Numbered from the stretch's first letter, positions 8,095 through 20,329 are shown. The stretch: DNA of 64,000 nt from Massilia sp. WG5 (GCF_001412595.2 NZ_CP012640.2:5394001-5458000), one strand, 5' to 3'. The notes: generated by a model not told the origin, from the sequence alone. Made by a program: numbers and translations.

Positions 8095-10413
8095 ATGAAC
8101 AACCCACGCATGTTGTCGGCGCCGGTATGGGCGCCGACAGTGTTGGCGGCCGCCATGTCCGGCGCCTTCGCCCAGACCGCGCCCGCAGCCACGGCGGACG
8201 CACCCGCCGGCCAGACCCGCCAGCTCGGCACCGTGATCGTCACGGGCACCCGTCCGACCTCGCTGCCGACCCAGATCCCGACCACGATCGAGACCATCAC
8301 CGGGGAGGAAATCGCGCGCGGCGTCAACGCCAGCGATGCCGAAGACGCCCTGAAGTACATGCCCAGCCTGCTGGTGCGCAAGCGCTACATCGGCGACTAC
8401 AACCACGCGGTGCTGTCGACCCGCGCTTCCGGCACCGGCAACAGCGCGCGCTCGGCGGTCTACGCGGACGGCATCCTGCTGTCCAACTACCTCGGCAACG
8501 GCGCCAGCTTCGCGCCGCGCTGGGGCATGGTCAACCCGGAAGAGATCGAGCGCGTCGACGTGCTGTACGGACCGTTCTCGGCGGCCTACGGCGGCAACTC
8601 GGTCGGCGCCGTGGTCGACTACGTCACCCGCATGCCATCGCGCTTCGAGGCGCACGCCAGGTTCTCCACCTCCTGGCAGCCCTTCAGGCTGTACGGCACC
8701 GACGACACTTACCATGGCCGCCAGGGCAGCTTCTCGCTCGGCAACCGCGCCGGCGCCTGGTCCTGGTACCTCGGCCTCGGCCGGCTCGACAGCGACGGCC
8801 AGCCCTTGACCTTCCCGACCCGCTACCCGGGCGCCACCGCGTCGAGCGCGGGCACGCCCGTGACGGGCGCCGTGGCCGGCCAGGACCGTACCGGGCGCGA
8901 CTGGCTGCTGCTCGGCGCGGGGACGCAATACCACACCGGGCAGACGCAGATGAAGGCCAGGCTGGCCTACGATTTCTCGCCGCAGCTGCGCGCCACTTAC
9001 GTGTTCGGGCTATGGGACAACGACGCGCAGGGCCGCCCGCAATCGTATCTGCGCGACGGCGCCGGCCGGCCCGTCTACAGCGGCGCGGTGAACATCGGCG
9101 GCCGCGCCTACACGCTGGCGCCGAACGACTTCAACCAGTCGAACGAAAGCCTGCGCCACTTCATGCACGGCCTGACCCTGAAGAGCAGCACCCACGGCAC
9201 ATTCGACTGGGAAGTCGCGGCCAGCCGGTATGACTATGACCAGGACATCCTGCGCGCGCCGACCATCGCGCTGCCGGCGGCGAGCAATGGCGGCGCGGGG
9301 CGCATCGTCGACCAGCACGGCACCGGCTGGCATACCTACGCGGCCAAGGGCGTGTGGCGGCCCGAGGGCCCGGCCGGCGAGCATGTCGCCGAATTCGGCT
9401 GGCAGCGCGAAGCCTACCGGCTGCGCAGCATCGAGAACGCGACCGCCGACTGGCTGAACGGGGCGCCCGGCGTGCGCAACCAGGCCTTCAGCGGCCGCAC
9501 CGGCATCGATGCCCTGTACGCCCAGGACACCTGGAAGTTCGCGCCGCGCTGGAAGACGGTGCTGGGCCTGCGCTACGAGCGATGGGAAGCGCGCGACGGT
9601 CGGACGTCGAACGCGGCCACCACCGTCAGCCATGGCGGCCGCGATGAGAACCACGTCTCGCCGAAGGCCGCGCTGGCCTTCCAGGCAAGCGAAGACTGGC
9701 TGCTGAAGGCCTCGCTCGGACGGGCCGTGCGCATGCCGACCGTGTCCGAGCTGTACCAGGGCGGCATCAATGCGGCCGGCACCCTGATCAACAACGACCC
9801 GGGCTTGAGACCGGAAAAATCCTGGACCGGCGAGCTGACGGCCGAGCGCAAGCTCGACACGGGCCTGCTGCGCCTCACGGCCTTTGGCGAGCGCACCCAT
9901 GACGCCCTGTACTCGCAGACCAATGTGCTGGTGACGCCGAACGTCACCAACGTCCAGAACGTCGACCGCATCGACACCAGGGGGCTCGAAGCGGCCTACG
10001 CGGCCAGCGACGCCGGGCTGCGCGGGCTGGACCTGAACGCCAGCCTGACCTGGCTAGAATCGAAGATCGAGCGCAACGACAGGTTCCCGGCCAGCGTCGG
10101 CAAGTGGCAGCCGCGCATTCCGCAGTGGCGCGCCACCGGCCAGGCGACCTGGCGCGTCGACGACCGCCTGGCGGCCTCGCTGGCGGCGCGCTACAGCGGC
10201 CGCCAGTATTCGACCCTGGACAACTCGGATCCGAACGGCTTCGCCTACCAGGGGGCCAGCCGCTACTTCACGACCGACCTGCGCCTGAGCTACAGGATCG
10301 ACAGGCACTGGACGGCCGCGCTCGGGATCGACAACCTGAACAATTATAAATACTGGAATTTCCACCCTTATCCCCAGCGCACCTGGGTGGCGGAGCTGAA
10401 ATGGGATCTGTGA
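8095..10413 (+). CDS. TonB-dependent outer-membrane receptor (copper-type candidate)
   Basis: 772 residues, starting at the ATG at 8095 after a GGAACAAGC-type site. Signal peptide of about 26 residues ending in AFAQ, a plug domain (TVIVTGTRPTSLP, then GEEIARGVNASDAEDAL, ending in VLYGPFSAAYGGNSVG), and a 22-strand-type barrel with the usual C-terminal aromatic motif (TWVAELKWDL). The plug begins with a TonB-box-like TVIVTG. Receptors paired with a DUF2946 protein are usually predicted to import copper or a chelated metal; the ligand is not shown by the sequence. It converges on the GGDEF gene, 29 bases away. Confidence 0.85.
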   Translation: MNNPRMLSAPVWAPTVLAAAMSGAFAQTAPAATADAPAGQTRQLGTVIVTGTRPTSLPTQIPTTIETITGEEIARGVNASDAEDALKYMPSLLVRKRYIGDYNHAVLSTRASGTGNSARSAVYADGILLSNYLGNGASFAPRWGMVNPEEIERVDVLYGPFSAAYGGNSVGAVVDYVTRMPSRFEAHARFSTSWQPFRLYGTDDTYHGRQGSFSLGNRAGAWSWYLGLGRLDSDGQPLTFPTRYPGATASSAGTPVTGAVAGQDRTGRDWLLLGAGTQYHTGQTQMKARLAYDFSPQLRATYVFGLWDNDAQGRPQSYLRDGAGRPVYSGAVNIGGRAYTLAPNDFNQSNESLRHFMHGLTLKSSTHGTFDWEVAASRYDYDQDILRAPTIALPAASNGGAGRIVDQHGTGWHTYAAKGVWRPEGPAGEHVAEFGWQREAYRLRSIENATADWLNGAPGVRNQAFSGRTGIDALYAQDTWKFAPRWKTVLGLRYERWEARDGRTSNAATTVSHGGRDENHVSPKAALAFQASEDWLLKASLGRAVRMPTVSELYQGGINAAGTLINNDPGLRPEKSWTGELTAERKLDTGLLRLTAFGERTHDALYSQTNVLVTPNVTNVQNVDRIDTRGLEAAYAASDAGLRGLDLNASLTWLESKIERNDRFPASVGKWQPRIPQWRATGQATWRVDDRLAASLAARYSGRQYSTLDNSDPNGFAYQGASRYFTTDLRLSYRIDRHWTAALGIDNLNNYKYWNFHPYPQRTWVAELKWDL

Positions 10414-10442
10414 GCCCGCGCCTGGCCACCGCCTGACTTGCG

Positions 10443-13139
<2,697 letters not shown>

Positions 13140-13401
13140 GGCCACTCCGGCAGTCGAGGCGGGAAACGGCAGGGTCAGGGCCGGGGTCGGTCGTCGGCGC
13201 CGGGGGCGGGGGCAGCCGATGGACACATCCTACCATGCGTTCTGCATGGAAACTATTTCCCCGTGGATACTCTTCCAGGACTGTTGCGCCAGCGCCTTGA
13301 CAGTTCATTATCCACCCCGGCGGGATACGGCTTTGGTCGCATTGTGCGGCTGCGCAAAGCTGGCGAACATGAGGCCAAAGTCAATGATTGCGAGGTCATC
13401 C

Positions 13402-15780
13402 ATGGATGCCGGAACCCAGATCGCGCGCAGCGCGGACATCGGCACGAAAGTCAGCCTGTTGCTGCGCAGGCGGGGCGAGACAGCGGTCACGCAATTCAAG
13501 GAGCGGGTGACGGGGGTGCTGGACGGGGACGCCGAGCCCGGCCACGGCAAGGTCCCGGCGCTGCTGGCCACGGCGGCGAATCCCTGGAATGCCTGGAACT
13601 ACTCGGTCGATGCGGCGCAGCGCGCGATCCTGTTCTGGGACACGCTGCGCCGGCGCGGCAACGAGTTCGTCGAAAGCGCCGTGCACGGCCTGCAGCCGGC
13701 GCTGCACTTCGATTCCGAGACGGTGCTCGACGGACGCGGTTTCGAACGACCCGTCAATTACGCGCTGTTGCGGATCGAGCCGCCCGAAGGCGTGACGGTC
13801 GACGCGAAGCGGCGGCCCTATCTGATCATCGACCCGCGCGCCGGCCACGGCCCCGGCATCGGCGGCTTCAAGGACGACTCGCAGGTGGGGGTGGCGCTGC
13901 GCGCCGGGCATCCGGTGTATTTCGTGATCTTCTTCCGCGATCCCGAGCCCGGCCAGACCATGCTGGACGTGTGCGCGGCGGAACAGCGCTTCGTGCGCAA
14001 GGTGCGCGAACTGCATCCGGACAGCCCGAAGCCCGCCATCATCGGCAACTGCCAGGGCGGCTGGGCCGCCATGATGCTCAGCTCCTCCTCGCCGGAAGAC
14101 ACCGGCCCGATCGTGATCAACGGCGCGCCCATGTCCTACTGGGGCGGTGCCTGGAGCGAAGGGGAGGGCGACAACCCGATGCGCTACAGCGGCGGCCTGC
14201 TCGGCGGCACCTGGCTGTCGTCGATGACGGCGGACCTCGGCAACGGCAAGTTCGACGGCGCCTGGCTGGTGCACAACTTCGAGCGCCTGAACCCCGCCAA
14301 TTCGCTGTGGGGCAAGTATTACAACCTCTACGCCAACATCGATACGGAGCCGGCGCGCTTCCTCGAGTTCGAGCGCTGGTGGGGCGGCTTCTACCTGATG
14401 AACCGCGAAGAGATCGAATGGATCACGCAGAATCTCTTCGTCGGCAACAAGCTGTGGAGCGGCGACGTCAAGTCGGCCAGCGGCCAGGCCTTCGACCTGC
14501 GCGACATCCGCTCGCCGATCATCCTGTTCGCCTCGATGGGCGACAACATCACCCCGCCGCAGCAGGCCTTCAACTGGGTGGCCGACCTGTACGGCAGCAC
14601 CGAGGAGATCAAGGCGCGCGGCCAGGTGATCGTCGGCCTGGTGCACCAGGATATCGGCCACCTCGGCATCTTCGTCTCGGGCAAGGTGGCGAAGAAGGAG
14701 CATGCCCAGATCGTCTCGGTGCTGCAGACCATCGAGCGCCTGCCGCCCGGGCTGTACGCGATGGATATCAACCGGAAGCCCGGCGCGGACACCCAGCCGG
14801 AATACGAAGTGGAGTTCCGCGAACGCCAGCTCGAGGACGTGGTGCAGCGGCTCAACCGCTTCGAGCGCGAGGACGAGAAGCCCTTCGAAGCGGTCGAGAC
14901 GATCTCGGCGTTCAACCAGCGCGCCTACGAACTGTTCGCCCGGCCGCTGGTGCAGGCGATGTCGAACGAATTCACGGCGGAGATGCTGCGCCGCTTCCAT
15001 CCCTTGCGGATGCAGCACTGGATGCTGTCGGACCTGAACCCGTGGCTGGCCTGGCTGCGGCCGGCCGCCGATGCCGTGCGCGCGCAGCGCCGCGGCGTCG
15101 AACCCGACCACCCGCTGCGCGGGCTGGAGCACATCGGCGCCGAGATCCTGAGCGCCACGCTCGACCTCTACCGCGGACTGCGCGACGCCGGCACCGAAGC
15201 CGCCTTCTTCGGCGTGTACGCGAACATGTACAACGTCTACCTGGCCGGCCGCCAGCAACCCGAACTGCCGGCGCCGCCCGAGCCGCGCGACCTGCCTTTC
15301 GTGAAGGAGGCGCTGGCGTCGATTGCCGAAGGCGGCTACCCGGAAGCGGTGGCCCGCATCGGCTACCTGCTGATGCGCAAGGACGAACCCTTGCCGCTGG
15401 CCCGCCTGCAGACCACGGACGAGCTGGCGCACGACTACGCGGCGCTGCTGCCCCAGGTCGCGCCGGACCAGTTCCGCCGCATCCGCGGCGAACAGGAGAT
15501 CATCGCGCGCTACGAGCCGGAACAGGCGATCGCCACGCTGGCGCAGTTGCTGGCCGATCCCGGCGACCGCGTGAAACTGCTGACCCTCCTCGACAAGCTG
15601 ATGGCGGACCAGCGGGTGCAGGCGGCGCAGCCGACCGGGCAGCAGCTGGACATGCTGGGCCGCATTCGCGGCGTGCTGGCGCCGCGGCAGCCCAGCGAGC
15701 GCCGTCACACGCCCGCGGCCACGCGTCCCAGCGGCGAGCGCCGCCGCCTTGCGGCAGGGGCGCAGGCCGTGACCAGGTAA
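13402..15780 (+). CDS. DUF3141 protein, PhaC-like alpha/beta hydrolase
   Basis: 792 residues, first gene of an eleven-gene operon. The ATG at 13402 has GAGG seven bases upstream; earlier in-frame ATGs exist at 13369 and 13384. The fold resembles polyhydroxyalkanoate synthase: a GNCQGG lipase-like box with Cys217 as nucleophile, Asp381 in ASMGDNITPP, and His420 in DIGHLGIF complete a Cys-Asp-His triad. The C-terminal 350 residues are helical and specific to the DUF3141 family. Such proteins co-occur with pta, ackA and fabI in Betaproteobacteria. An acyl-transfer reaction on a hydroxyacyl-CoA is likely; the true product is unknown. Confidence 0.85.
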   Translation: MDAGTQIARSADIGTKVSLLLRRRGETAVTQFKERVTGVLDGDAEPGHGKVPALLATAANPWNAWNYSVDAAQRAILFWDTLRRRGNEFVESAVHGLQPALHFDSETVLDGRGFERPVNYALLRIEPPEGVTVDAKRRPYLIIDPRAGHGPGIGGFKDDSQVGVALRAGHPVYFVIFFRDPEPGQTMLDVCAAEQRFVRKVRELHPDSPKPAIIGNCQGGWAAMMLSSSSPEDTGPIVINGAPMSYWGGAWSEGEGDNPMRYSGGLLGGTWLSSMTADLGNGKFDGAWLVHNFERLNPANSLWGKYYNLYANIDTEPARFLEFERWWGGFYLMNREEIEWITQNLFVGNKLWSGDVKSASGQAFDLRDIRSPIILFASMGDNITPPQQAFNWVADLYGSTEEIKARGQVIVGLVHQDIGHLGIFVSGKVAKKEHAQIVSVLQTIERLPPGLYAMDINRKPGADTQPEYEVEFRERQLEDVVQRLNRFEREDEKPFEAVETISAFNQRAYELFARPLVQAMSNEFTAEMLRRFHPLRMQHWMLSDLNPWLAWLRPAADAVRAQRRGVEPDHPLRGLEHIGAEILSATLDLYRGLRDAGTEAAFFGVYANMYNVYLAGRQQPELPAPPEPRDLPFVKEALASIAEGGYPEAVARIGYLLMRKDEPLPLARLQTTDELAHDYAALLPQVAPDQFRRIRGEQEIIARYEPEQAIATLAQLLADPGDRVKLLTLLDKLMADQRVQAAQPTGQQLDMLGRIRGVLAPRQPSERRHTPAATRPSGERRRLAAGAQAVTR

Positions 15781-15799
15781 GACAGACCGGGAGAGCAGC

Positions 15800-16735
15800 A
15801 TGGAAAACAAGCACGAGAAGTACCAGCGCCTGATCGATTACTGCCGCGCGCTGCCGCCGCTGCCGACCGCCGTCGTGCATCCTTGCGACCAGAGTTCGCT
15901 GGCGGGCGCGGCCGAAGCGGCGCAATTGGGCCTGATCGCGCCGATCCTGTGCGGCCCGGCCGAGCGCATCCGCGCGGTGGCGCAGCAGTACGGTATCCCG
16001 ATCGGCGATTACCCGATCGTCGACGCGCCCTACAGCGAGGCCGCGGCCGAGGCGGCGGTCAGGCTGGTCCGCGAAGGCAAGGCCGAAGCCCTGATGAAGG
16101 GCAGCCTGCATACCGACGAACTGATGGGCGCCGTGGTCAGGCGCGATGCCGGCCTGCGCACCGGGCGCCGCGTCAGCCATTGCTTCGTGATGGCGGTGCC
16201 GGACCATGAGGATCCGCTGATCATCACCGACGCCGCGGTGAACATCGCCCCGACGCTCGAGGAAAAGCGCGACATCCTGCAGAACGCGATCGACCTCGCG
16301 CATGCCATGCTGTTCAAGGAGGTGCGGGTCGCGATCCTGTCGGCGATGGAGAACGTCAATCCCAAGGTGCCGTCGACGATCGAAGCGGCGGCCCTGTGCA
16401 AGATGGTCGACCGCAAGCAGGTGACCGGCGCGCTGGTCGACGGCCCGCTGGCCCTGGACAACGCGATCGACCCGGAAGCCGCCCGGATCAAGGGCATCGA
16501 ATCGCCGGTGGCCGGGCGCGCCAACGTGCTGCTGGTGCCGGACCTGGAAGCGGGGAACATGCTGGCCAAGAGCCTGTCCTTCCTGGCCGGGGCCGACGCG
16601 GCCGGCATCGTGCTGGGCGCGCGCGTGCCGATCATCCTGACCAGCCGCGCCGATTCGGTCATGACCCGGCAGGCCTCCTGTGCGGTGGCGGTGCTGGTGG
16701 CCAAGGCGCGGCGCGAGCAGCAGCCGATCGGGTGA
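15800..16735 (+). CDS. pta: Phosphate acetyl/butyryltransferase
   Basis: 311 residues, start 19 bases after the DUF3141 stop, with GGGAGAGC upstream. It is the short, single-domain PTA_PTB type: ALMKGSLHTDELM, VAILSAMENVNPKVPSTIEA and GALVDGPLALDNAI are family signatures. It interconverts acetyl-CoA (or a short acyl-CoA) and acyl phosphate in the cytoplasm. Many homologues in similar operons carry an N-terminal MaoC enoyl-CoA hydratase domain; this one lacks it. With the next gene it forms a route to ATP by substrate-level phosphorylation. Confidence 0.92.
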   Translation: MENKHEKYQRLIDYCRALPPLPTAVVHPCDQSSLAGAAEAAQLGLIAPILCGPAERIRAVAQQYGIPIGDYPIVDAPYSEAAAEAAVRLVREGKAEALMKGSLHTDELMGAVVRRDAGLRTGRRVSHCFVMAVPDHEDPLIITDAAVNIAPTLEEKRDILQNAIDLAHAMLFKEVRVAILSAMENVNPKVPSTIEAAALCKMVDRKQVTGALVDGPLALDNAIDPEAARIKGIESPVAGRANVLLVPDLEAGNMLAKSLSFLAGADAAGIVLGARVPIILTSRADSVMTRQASCAVAVLVAKARREQQPIG

Positions 16736-16739
16736 TGCC

Positions 16740-17945
16740 ATGGCCGACCTGATCCTGGTGCTGAACGCCGGCTCCTCGAGCCTGAAGTTCCGCGCCTATG
16801 ATGCAAAGATGAACGGCGGCGGCAGCGCGCCCCAGCCGCTCCTGCGCGGCCAGATCGAGGGCCTGTATACCGAGCCGCACTTCTCGGTGTCCAACGCGGC
16901 CGGCGACCGCCGCGACCAACACAGCTGGACGCCGGGCACCCAGCTGGGACATGAGGGCGCGATCGGCTACATCGGCGACTTCCTGCGCAGCCACCGCGAA
17001 GGCCACCGCCTGGTCGCGGTCGGCCACAGGGTGGTGCATGGCGGGCTGCGCTTCACCCGGCCGACCCCGATCACCCCCGAGGTGGTCGACGAGCTGGCGG
17101 CCCTGGTGCCGCTGGCGCCGCTGCACCAGCCGCACAACCTGGCGCCGATCCGCGTGCTGGCGCGGCAGCGGCCGGACGTGCCGCAGGTGGCCTGCTTCGA
17201 CACCGCCTTCCATCACACCCAGCCGGAAGAGGCGGCCGCCTTCGCGCTGCCGCTCGAAATCACCGCGCGCGGCGTGCGCCGCTATGGTTTCCATGGCCTG
17301 TCCTACGAGTACGTCGCCAGCCGCCTGCCGGACCTGGCGCCGGCGGCGGCGCAGGGCCGCACCGTCGTCGCCCACCTGGGCAATGGCGCCAGCATGTGCG
17401 CGCTGCGCGCCGGGCGCAGCATCGCCAGCACGATGGGCTTCACCGCCGTCGACGGGCTGGTGATGGGCACCCGCTGCGGCAGCGTCGACGCCGGCGTGAT
17501 CCTGTACCTCATGGACGAACTGAAGATGGACACCCGCGCGGTCGAGGACCTGATCTACAAGCGCTCCGGCCTGCTGGGCGTGTCCGGCATCTCGAGCGAC
17601 ATGCGGACCCTGCTGGCTAGCGACGATCCGCGCGCCCGCTTCGCCGTCGAGCTGTTCACCTACCGCATCGGGCGCGAGCTCGGTTCGCTGGCGGCGGCCC
17701 TGGGCGGTCTCGATGCGTTGGTGTTCACCGGCGGCATCGGCGAGCGCGCCGCATCGATCCGCGATCGGGTCTGCCGCCAGGCGGCCTGGCTCGGCGTCGG
17801 GCTCGACCCGGCCGCCAACGAGGCGAACGGGCCGCGCATCGGCAGCGACGGCAGCCGGGTCCAGGCCTGGGTGATCCCGACCGATGAAGAGCAGATGATC
17901 GCGCGGCATACCTTCGCCACCGTGCTGCAGGGAGGCCGATCGTGA
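16740..17945 (+). CDS. ackA: Acetate/propionate kinase
   Basis: 401 residues. Start ATG at 16740, 4 bases after the pta stop. Acetate kinase signatures are all present: LNAGSSSLKF near the N-terminus, GHRVVHGG, FDTAFH, RRYGFHGLSYEYV, HLGNGASM, GTRCGSVDAG and FTGGIGER. It transfers phosphate from acetyl phosphate (or propionyl phosphate) to ADP. Its stop overlaps the GTG start of the following CoA-transferase subunit by 4 bases, so the two are translationally coupled. Confidence 0.95.
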   Translation: MADLILVLNAGSSSLKFRAYDAKMNGGGSAPQPLLRGQIEGLYTEPHFSVSNAAGDRRDQHSWTPGTQLGHEGAIGYIGDFLRSHREGHRLVAVGHRVVHGGLRFTRPTPITPEVVDELAALVPLAPLHQPHNLAPIRVLARQRPDVPQVACFDTAFHHTQPEEAAAFALPLEITARGVRRYGFHGLSYEYVASRLPDLAPAAAQGRTVVAHLGNGASMCALRAGRSIASTMGFTAVDGLVMGTRCGSVDAGVILYLMDELKMDTRAVEDLIYKRSGLLGVSGISSDMRTLLASDDPRARFAVELFTYRIGRELGSLAAALGGLDALVFTGGIGERAASIRDRVCRQAAWLGVGLDPAANEANGPRIGSDGSRVQAWVIPTDEEQMIARHTFATVLQGGRS

Positions 17946-18586
17946 AAACCGTGTCCCTGGACAAGGCGGTCGAACTGATCCCCGATGGCGCCAGCGTCAT
18001 GGTCGGCGGCTTCATGGGCGTGGGCACGCCCGAGCGCGTGATGGACGAGCTGGTGCGCCAGGGCCGGCGCGGACTGACCGTGATCGCCAACGACACCGCG
18101 CGCCCCGGCCGCGGGATCGGCAAGCTGATCTCGGGCGGGGTGGCCAGCCGCGCCATCGTCAGCCACATCGGCCTGAACCCGGAAACCCAGAAGAAGATGA
18201 TCGCCGGCGAACTCGAGGTCGAACTGGTGCCGCAGGGGACGCTGATCGAGCGCATCCGCGCCGGCGGCTTCGGCCTGGGGGGCGTGCTGACCCCGACCGG
18301 GGTCGGCACCCTGGTCGAGGAGGGCAAGCGCAAGCTCGACATCGACGGCGCCCAGTACCTGGTCGAGCCGGCCTTGAGAGCCGATTTCGCCCTGGTCGAA
18401 TCCTTCCTGGCCGACTACTACGGCAACCTGACCTATGCGCTCACGGCGCGCAACTTCAATCCGGTGATCGCGATGGCGGCGCGCACCCTGATCGTCGACG
18501 CCTGCCACATCGTGCCGGTCGGGATGATCCCGCCCGACCAGGTGGTGACGCCGGCGGTGCTGGTCGACTACGTGGTCGCCCACTAG
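17942..18586 (+). CDS. atoD: Acetate CoA-transferase subunit alpha (AtoD-like)
   Basis: 214 residues from a GTG start that overlaps the ackA stop (GTGA). It matches the alpha subunit of family I 3-oxoacid/acetate CoA-transferases: MVGGFMGVGTPERVMDEL, LTVIANDTA, SHIGLNPETQ, LVPQGTLIERIRAGG, GLGGVLTPTGVGT and NFNPVIAMAA. It binds CoA and works only with the beta subunit encoded next. Together they move CoA between acetyl-CoA or acetoacetyl-CoA and a free acid. Its place between ackA and fabI is unusual. Confidence 0.9.
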   Translation: MKTVSLDKAVELIPDGASVMVGGFMGVGTPERVMDELVRQGRRGLTVIANDTARPGRGIGKLISGGVASRAIVSHIGLNPETQKKMIAGELEVELVPQGTLIERIRAGGFGLGGVLTPTGVGTLVEEGKRKLDIDGAQYLVEPALRADFALVESFLADYYGNLTYALTARNFNPVIAMAARTLIVDACHIVPVGMIPPDQVVTPAVLVDYVVAH

Positions 18587-18595
18587 GAAACCATC

Positions 18596-19264
18596 ATGGA
18601 TCCGCAAACCCTGATCGCCAGGCGCATCGCGCAGGAACTCAAGCCGGGCATGCTGGTGAACCTCGGCGTCGGCATTCCGACCCTGGTCGCCAACTACGTC
18701 CCGGCCGGCATGCGCATCTATTTCCAGTCCGAGAACGGCCTGATCGGCACCGGCCCGATCCCCGAGGAGGGGATGACCGAAGCCCTGCTGACCGACGCCG
18801 CCGGCCAGCCGGTCAGCGCCCTGCCGGGCGCCTGCACCTTCGATACCGCGATGTCCTTCGGCCTGATCCGCGGCGGCCACCTGGACGTGACCGTGCTCGG
18901 CGGCCTGCAGGTCGACCAGCGCGGCCTGCTGGCCAACTGGACGATCCCCGGCAAGATGGTGCCCGGCATGGGCGGCGCGATGGACCTGGTCACCGGCGCC
19001 AGGCGCGTGATCGTGGCCATGCAGCATACCGCCAAGGGCGCCTCGAAGATCGTCAAGGAATGCACGCTGCCGCTGACCTCGATCCGGCCGGTCGACCTGG
19101 TGGTGACCGAAATGGCCGTGATCGCGTTCGAGAACGGCGCGGCGCTGTTGCGCGAGACCGCCCCCGGGGTATCGGTGCAGCAGGTACTGGACGCCACCGG
19201 CGCCGCGCTCGTGATTCCCGGCGAAGTCCCGCAAATGCCAATTGACGAAGGAGCGAACACATGA
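18596..19264 (+). CDS. atoA: Acetate CoA-transferase subunit beta (AtoA-like)
   Basis: 222 residues, 9 bases after the alpha subunit. It carries the catalytic glutamate at position 46 in the QSENGLIG motif; this residue forms the gamma-glutamyl-CoA thioester. Other family marks are LGVGIPTLVANYV, GGHLDVTVLGGLQVD and the late TRAxxCTLPLTSIRPVDLVVTEMAV-type region. It partners the preceding alpha subunit. Its stop overlaps the fabI ATG by 4 bases, so both CoA-transferase genes are truly inside the operon and not a separate unit. Confidence 0.9.
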   Translation: MDPQTLIARRIAQELKPGMLVNLGVGIPTLVANYVPAGMRIYFQSENGLIGTGPIPEEGMTEALLTDAAGQPVSALPGACTFDTAMSFGLIRGGHLDVTVLGGLQVDQRGLLANWTIPGKMVPGMGGAMDLVTGARRVIVAMQHTAKGASKIVKECTLPLTSIRPVDLVVTEMAVIAFENGAALLRETAPGVSVQQVLDATGAALVIPGEVPQMPIDEGANT

Positions 19265-20043
19265 CTATCGACATCCCGCGTCCGATCCTGAAGGGCGCGA
19301 AGGCACTGGTGACCGGTATCGCCAACGAGCATTCGATCGCCTGGGGCTGCGCCAAGGCCTTCCGCGAGATGGGCGCCGAGCTGGCCATCACCTACCTCAA
19401 CGACAAGGCGCGCGCCTATGTCGAGCCGCTCGCCAGGGAGCTGGACGCGCCCGTGTTCATGCCGCTCGACGTGGGCAGGCCGGAACAGGTCGAGGCCCTG
19501 TTCGAGCGGATCGGCAAGGAGTGGGGCGCACTCGACATCCTGGTGCACTCGATGGCCTTCGCCCCCAAGCAAGACCTGCAGGGCGGGTTGCTGAACTGCT
19601 CAGCGGAGGGCTTCGCGCAGGCGATGGACATCTCCTGCCACTCCTTCATCCGGCTCGCGCGCGCCGGCGCGCCGCTGATGAAAAATGGCGGCACCATGTT
19701 CACGATGTCCTACTACGGCGCCAACAAGGTCGTCCCCAACTACAACGTGATGGGGCCGGTGAAGGCGGCGCTGGAGGCGAGCGCGCGCTACCTCGCCTAC
19801 GAGCTCGGTCCACAGCACATCCGCGTGCATGCGATCTCGCCGGGGCCGCTGCTGACCCGGGCCGGCGCCGGCCTGAAGGACTTCGACCGCATGCTGGCCG
19901 AGGCGGCCCAGCGCGCGCCGCTCGGCGAGCTGGTGGACATCATGGACGTCGGCTATACCTGCGCCTTCCTGGCCACGCCGCTGGCGCGCCGGCTGTCCGG
20001 CGAGACGCTGTATATCGACGGCGGCGTCAACATCATGGCATAG
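19261..20043 (+). CDS. fabI: Enoyl-ACP reductase (FabI type)
   Basis: 260 residues of a short-chain dehydrogenase fold. The FabI active-site pattern Y-x6-K is at Tyr161 and Lys168 (NYNVMGPVKAAL), with Tyr151 in the preceding SYYGA. The cofactor loop is GIANEHSIAWG. It reduces the trans-2 double bond of acyl-ACP in the last step of fatty-acid elongation, or an enoyl-CoA in this context. Operons with DUF3141, pta and ackA often end with such a reductase, probably a second copy besides the housekeeping FabI. Coupled by a 4-base overlap to atoA. Confidence 0.92.
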   Translation: MTIDIPRPILKGAKALVTGIANEHSIAWGCAKAFREMGAELAITYLNDKARAYVEPLARELDAPVFMPLDVGRPEQVEALFERIGKEWGALDILVHSMAFAPKQDLQGGLLNCSAEGFAQAMDISCHSFIRLARAGAPLMKNGGTMFTMSYYGANKVVPNYNVMGPVKAALEASARYLAYELGPQHIRVHAISPGPLLTRAGAGLKDFDRMLAEAAQRAPLGELVDIMDVGYTCAFLATPLARRLSGETLYIDGGVNIMA

Positions 20044-20056
20044 GAGGAGCATCACC

Positions 20057-20329
20057 ATGGCCAGTCTGTTGATCGGCAATGTGGACAGCAGCGCCTCGGA
20101 CCAGGACATCCGCGACCTGCTGGCGCGCTACGGCTTTCCGCCCTGCGACTCGATCGAGCACATGCCCGGCGACGGCAGCCGGCCGGCGGTGCTGCTGCGC
20201 TACGGCGGCGCGCCGGCGGAGGCGCTGCGCAGCCTGCAGCCGCGCCTGCAGGACCTGTTCTGGAAGAACCGCAAGATCCAGGTGTCGGTGGTGGACCAGC
20301 GCTACGACGAGGGAGCGGCCCAGGGATGA
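20057..20329 (+). CDS. Small RRM-like (RNA-recognition-motif fold) protein
   Basis: 90 residues with a GGAGG-type site upstream. The predicted order is beta-alpha-beta-beta-alpha-beta. Strand 1 SLLIGNVD matches the RNP2 pattern of RRM proteins, helix 1 SDQDIRDLLARYG is typical, and strand 3 is RPAVLLRYG where RNP1 should be. RNP1 lacks the usual aromatic pair, so RNA binding may be weak or altered. It overlaps the next gene by 4 bases. RNA binding is inferred from fold resemblance only; a protein-protein role is possible. Confidence 0.65.
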   Translation: MASLLIGNVDSSASDQDIRDLLARYGFPPCDSIEHMPGDGSRPAVLLRYGGAPAEALRSLQPRLQDLFWKNRKIQVSVVDQRYDEGAAQG

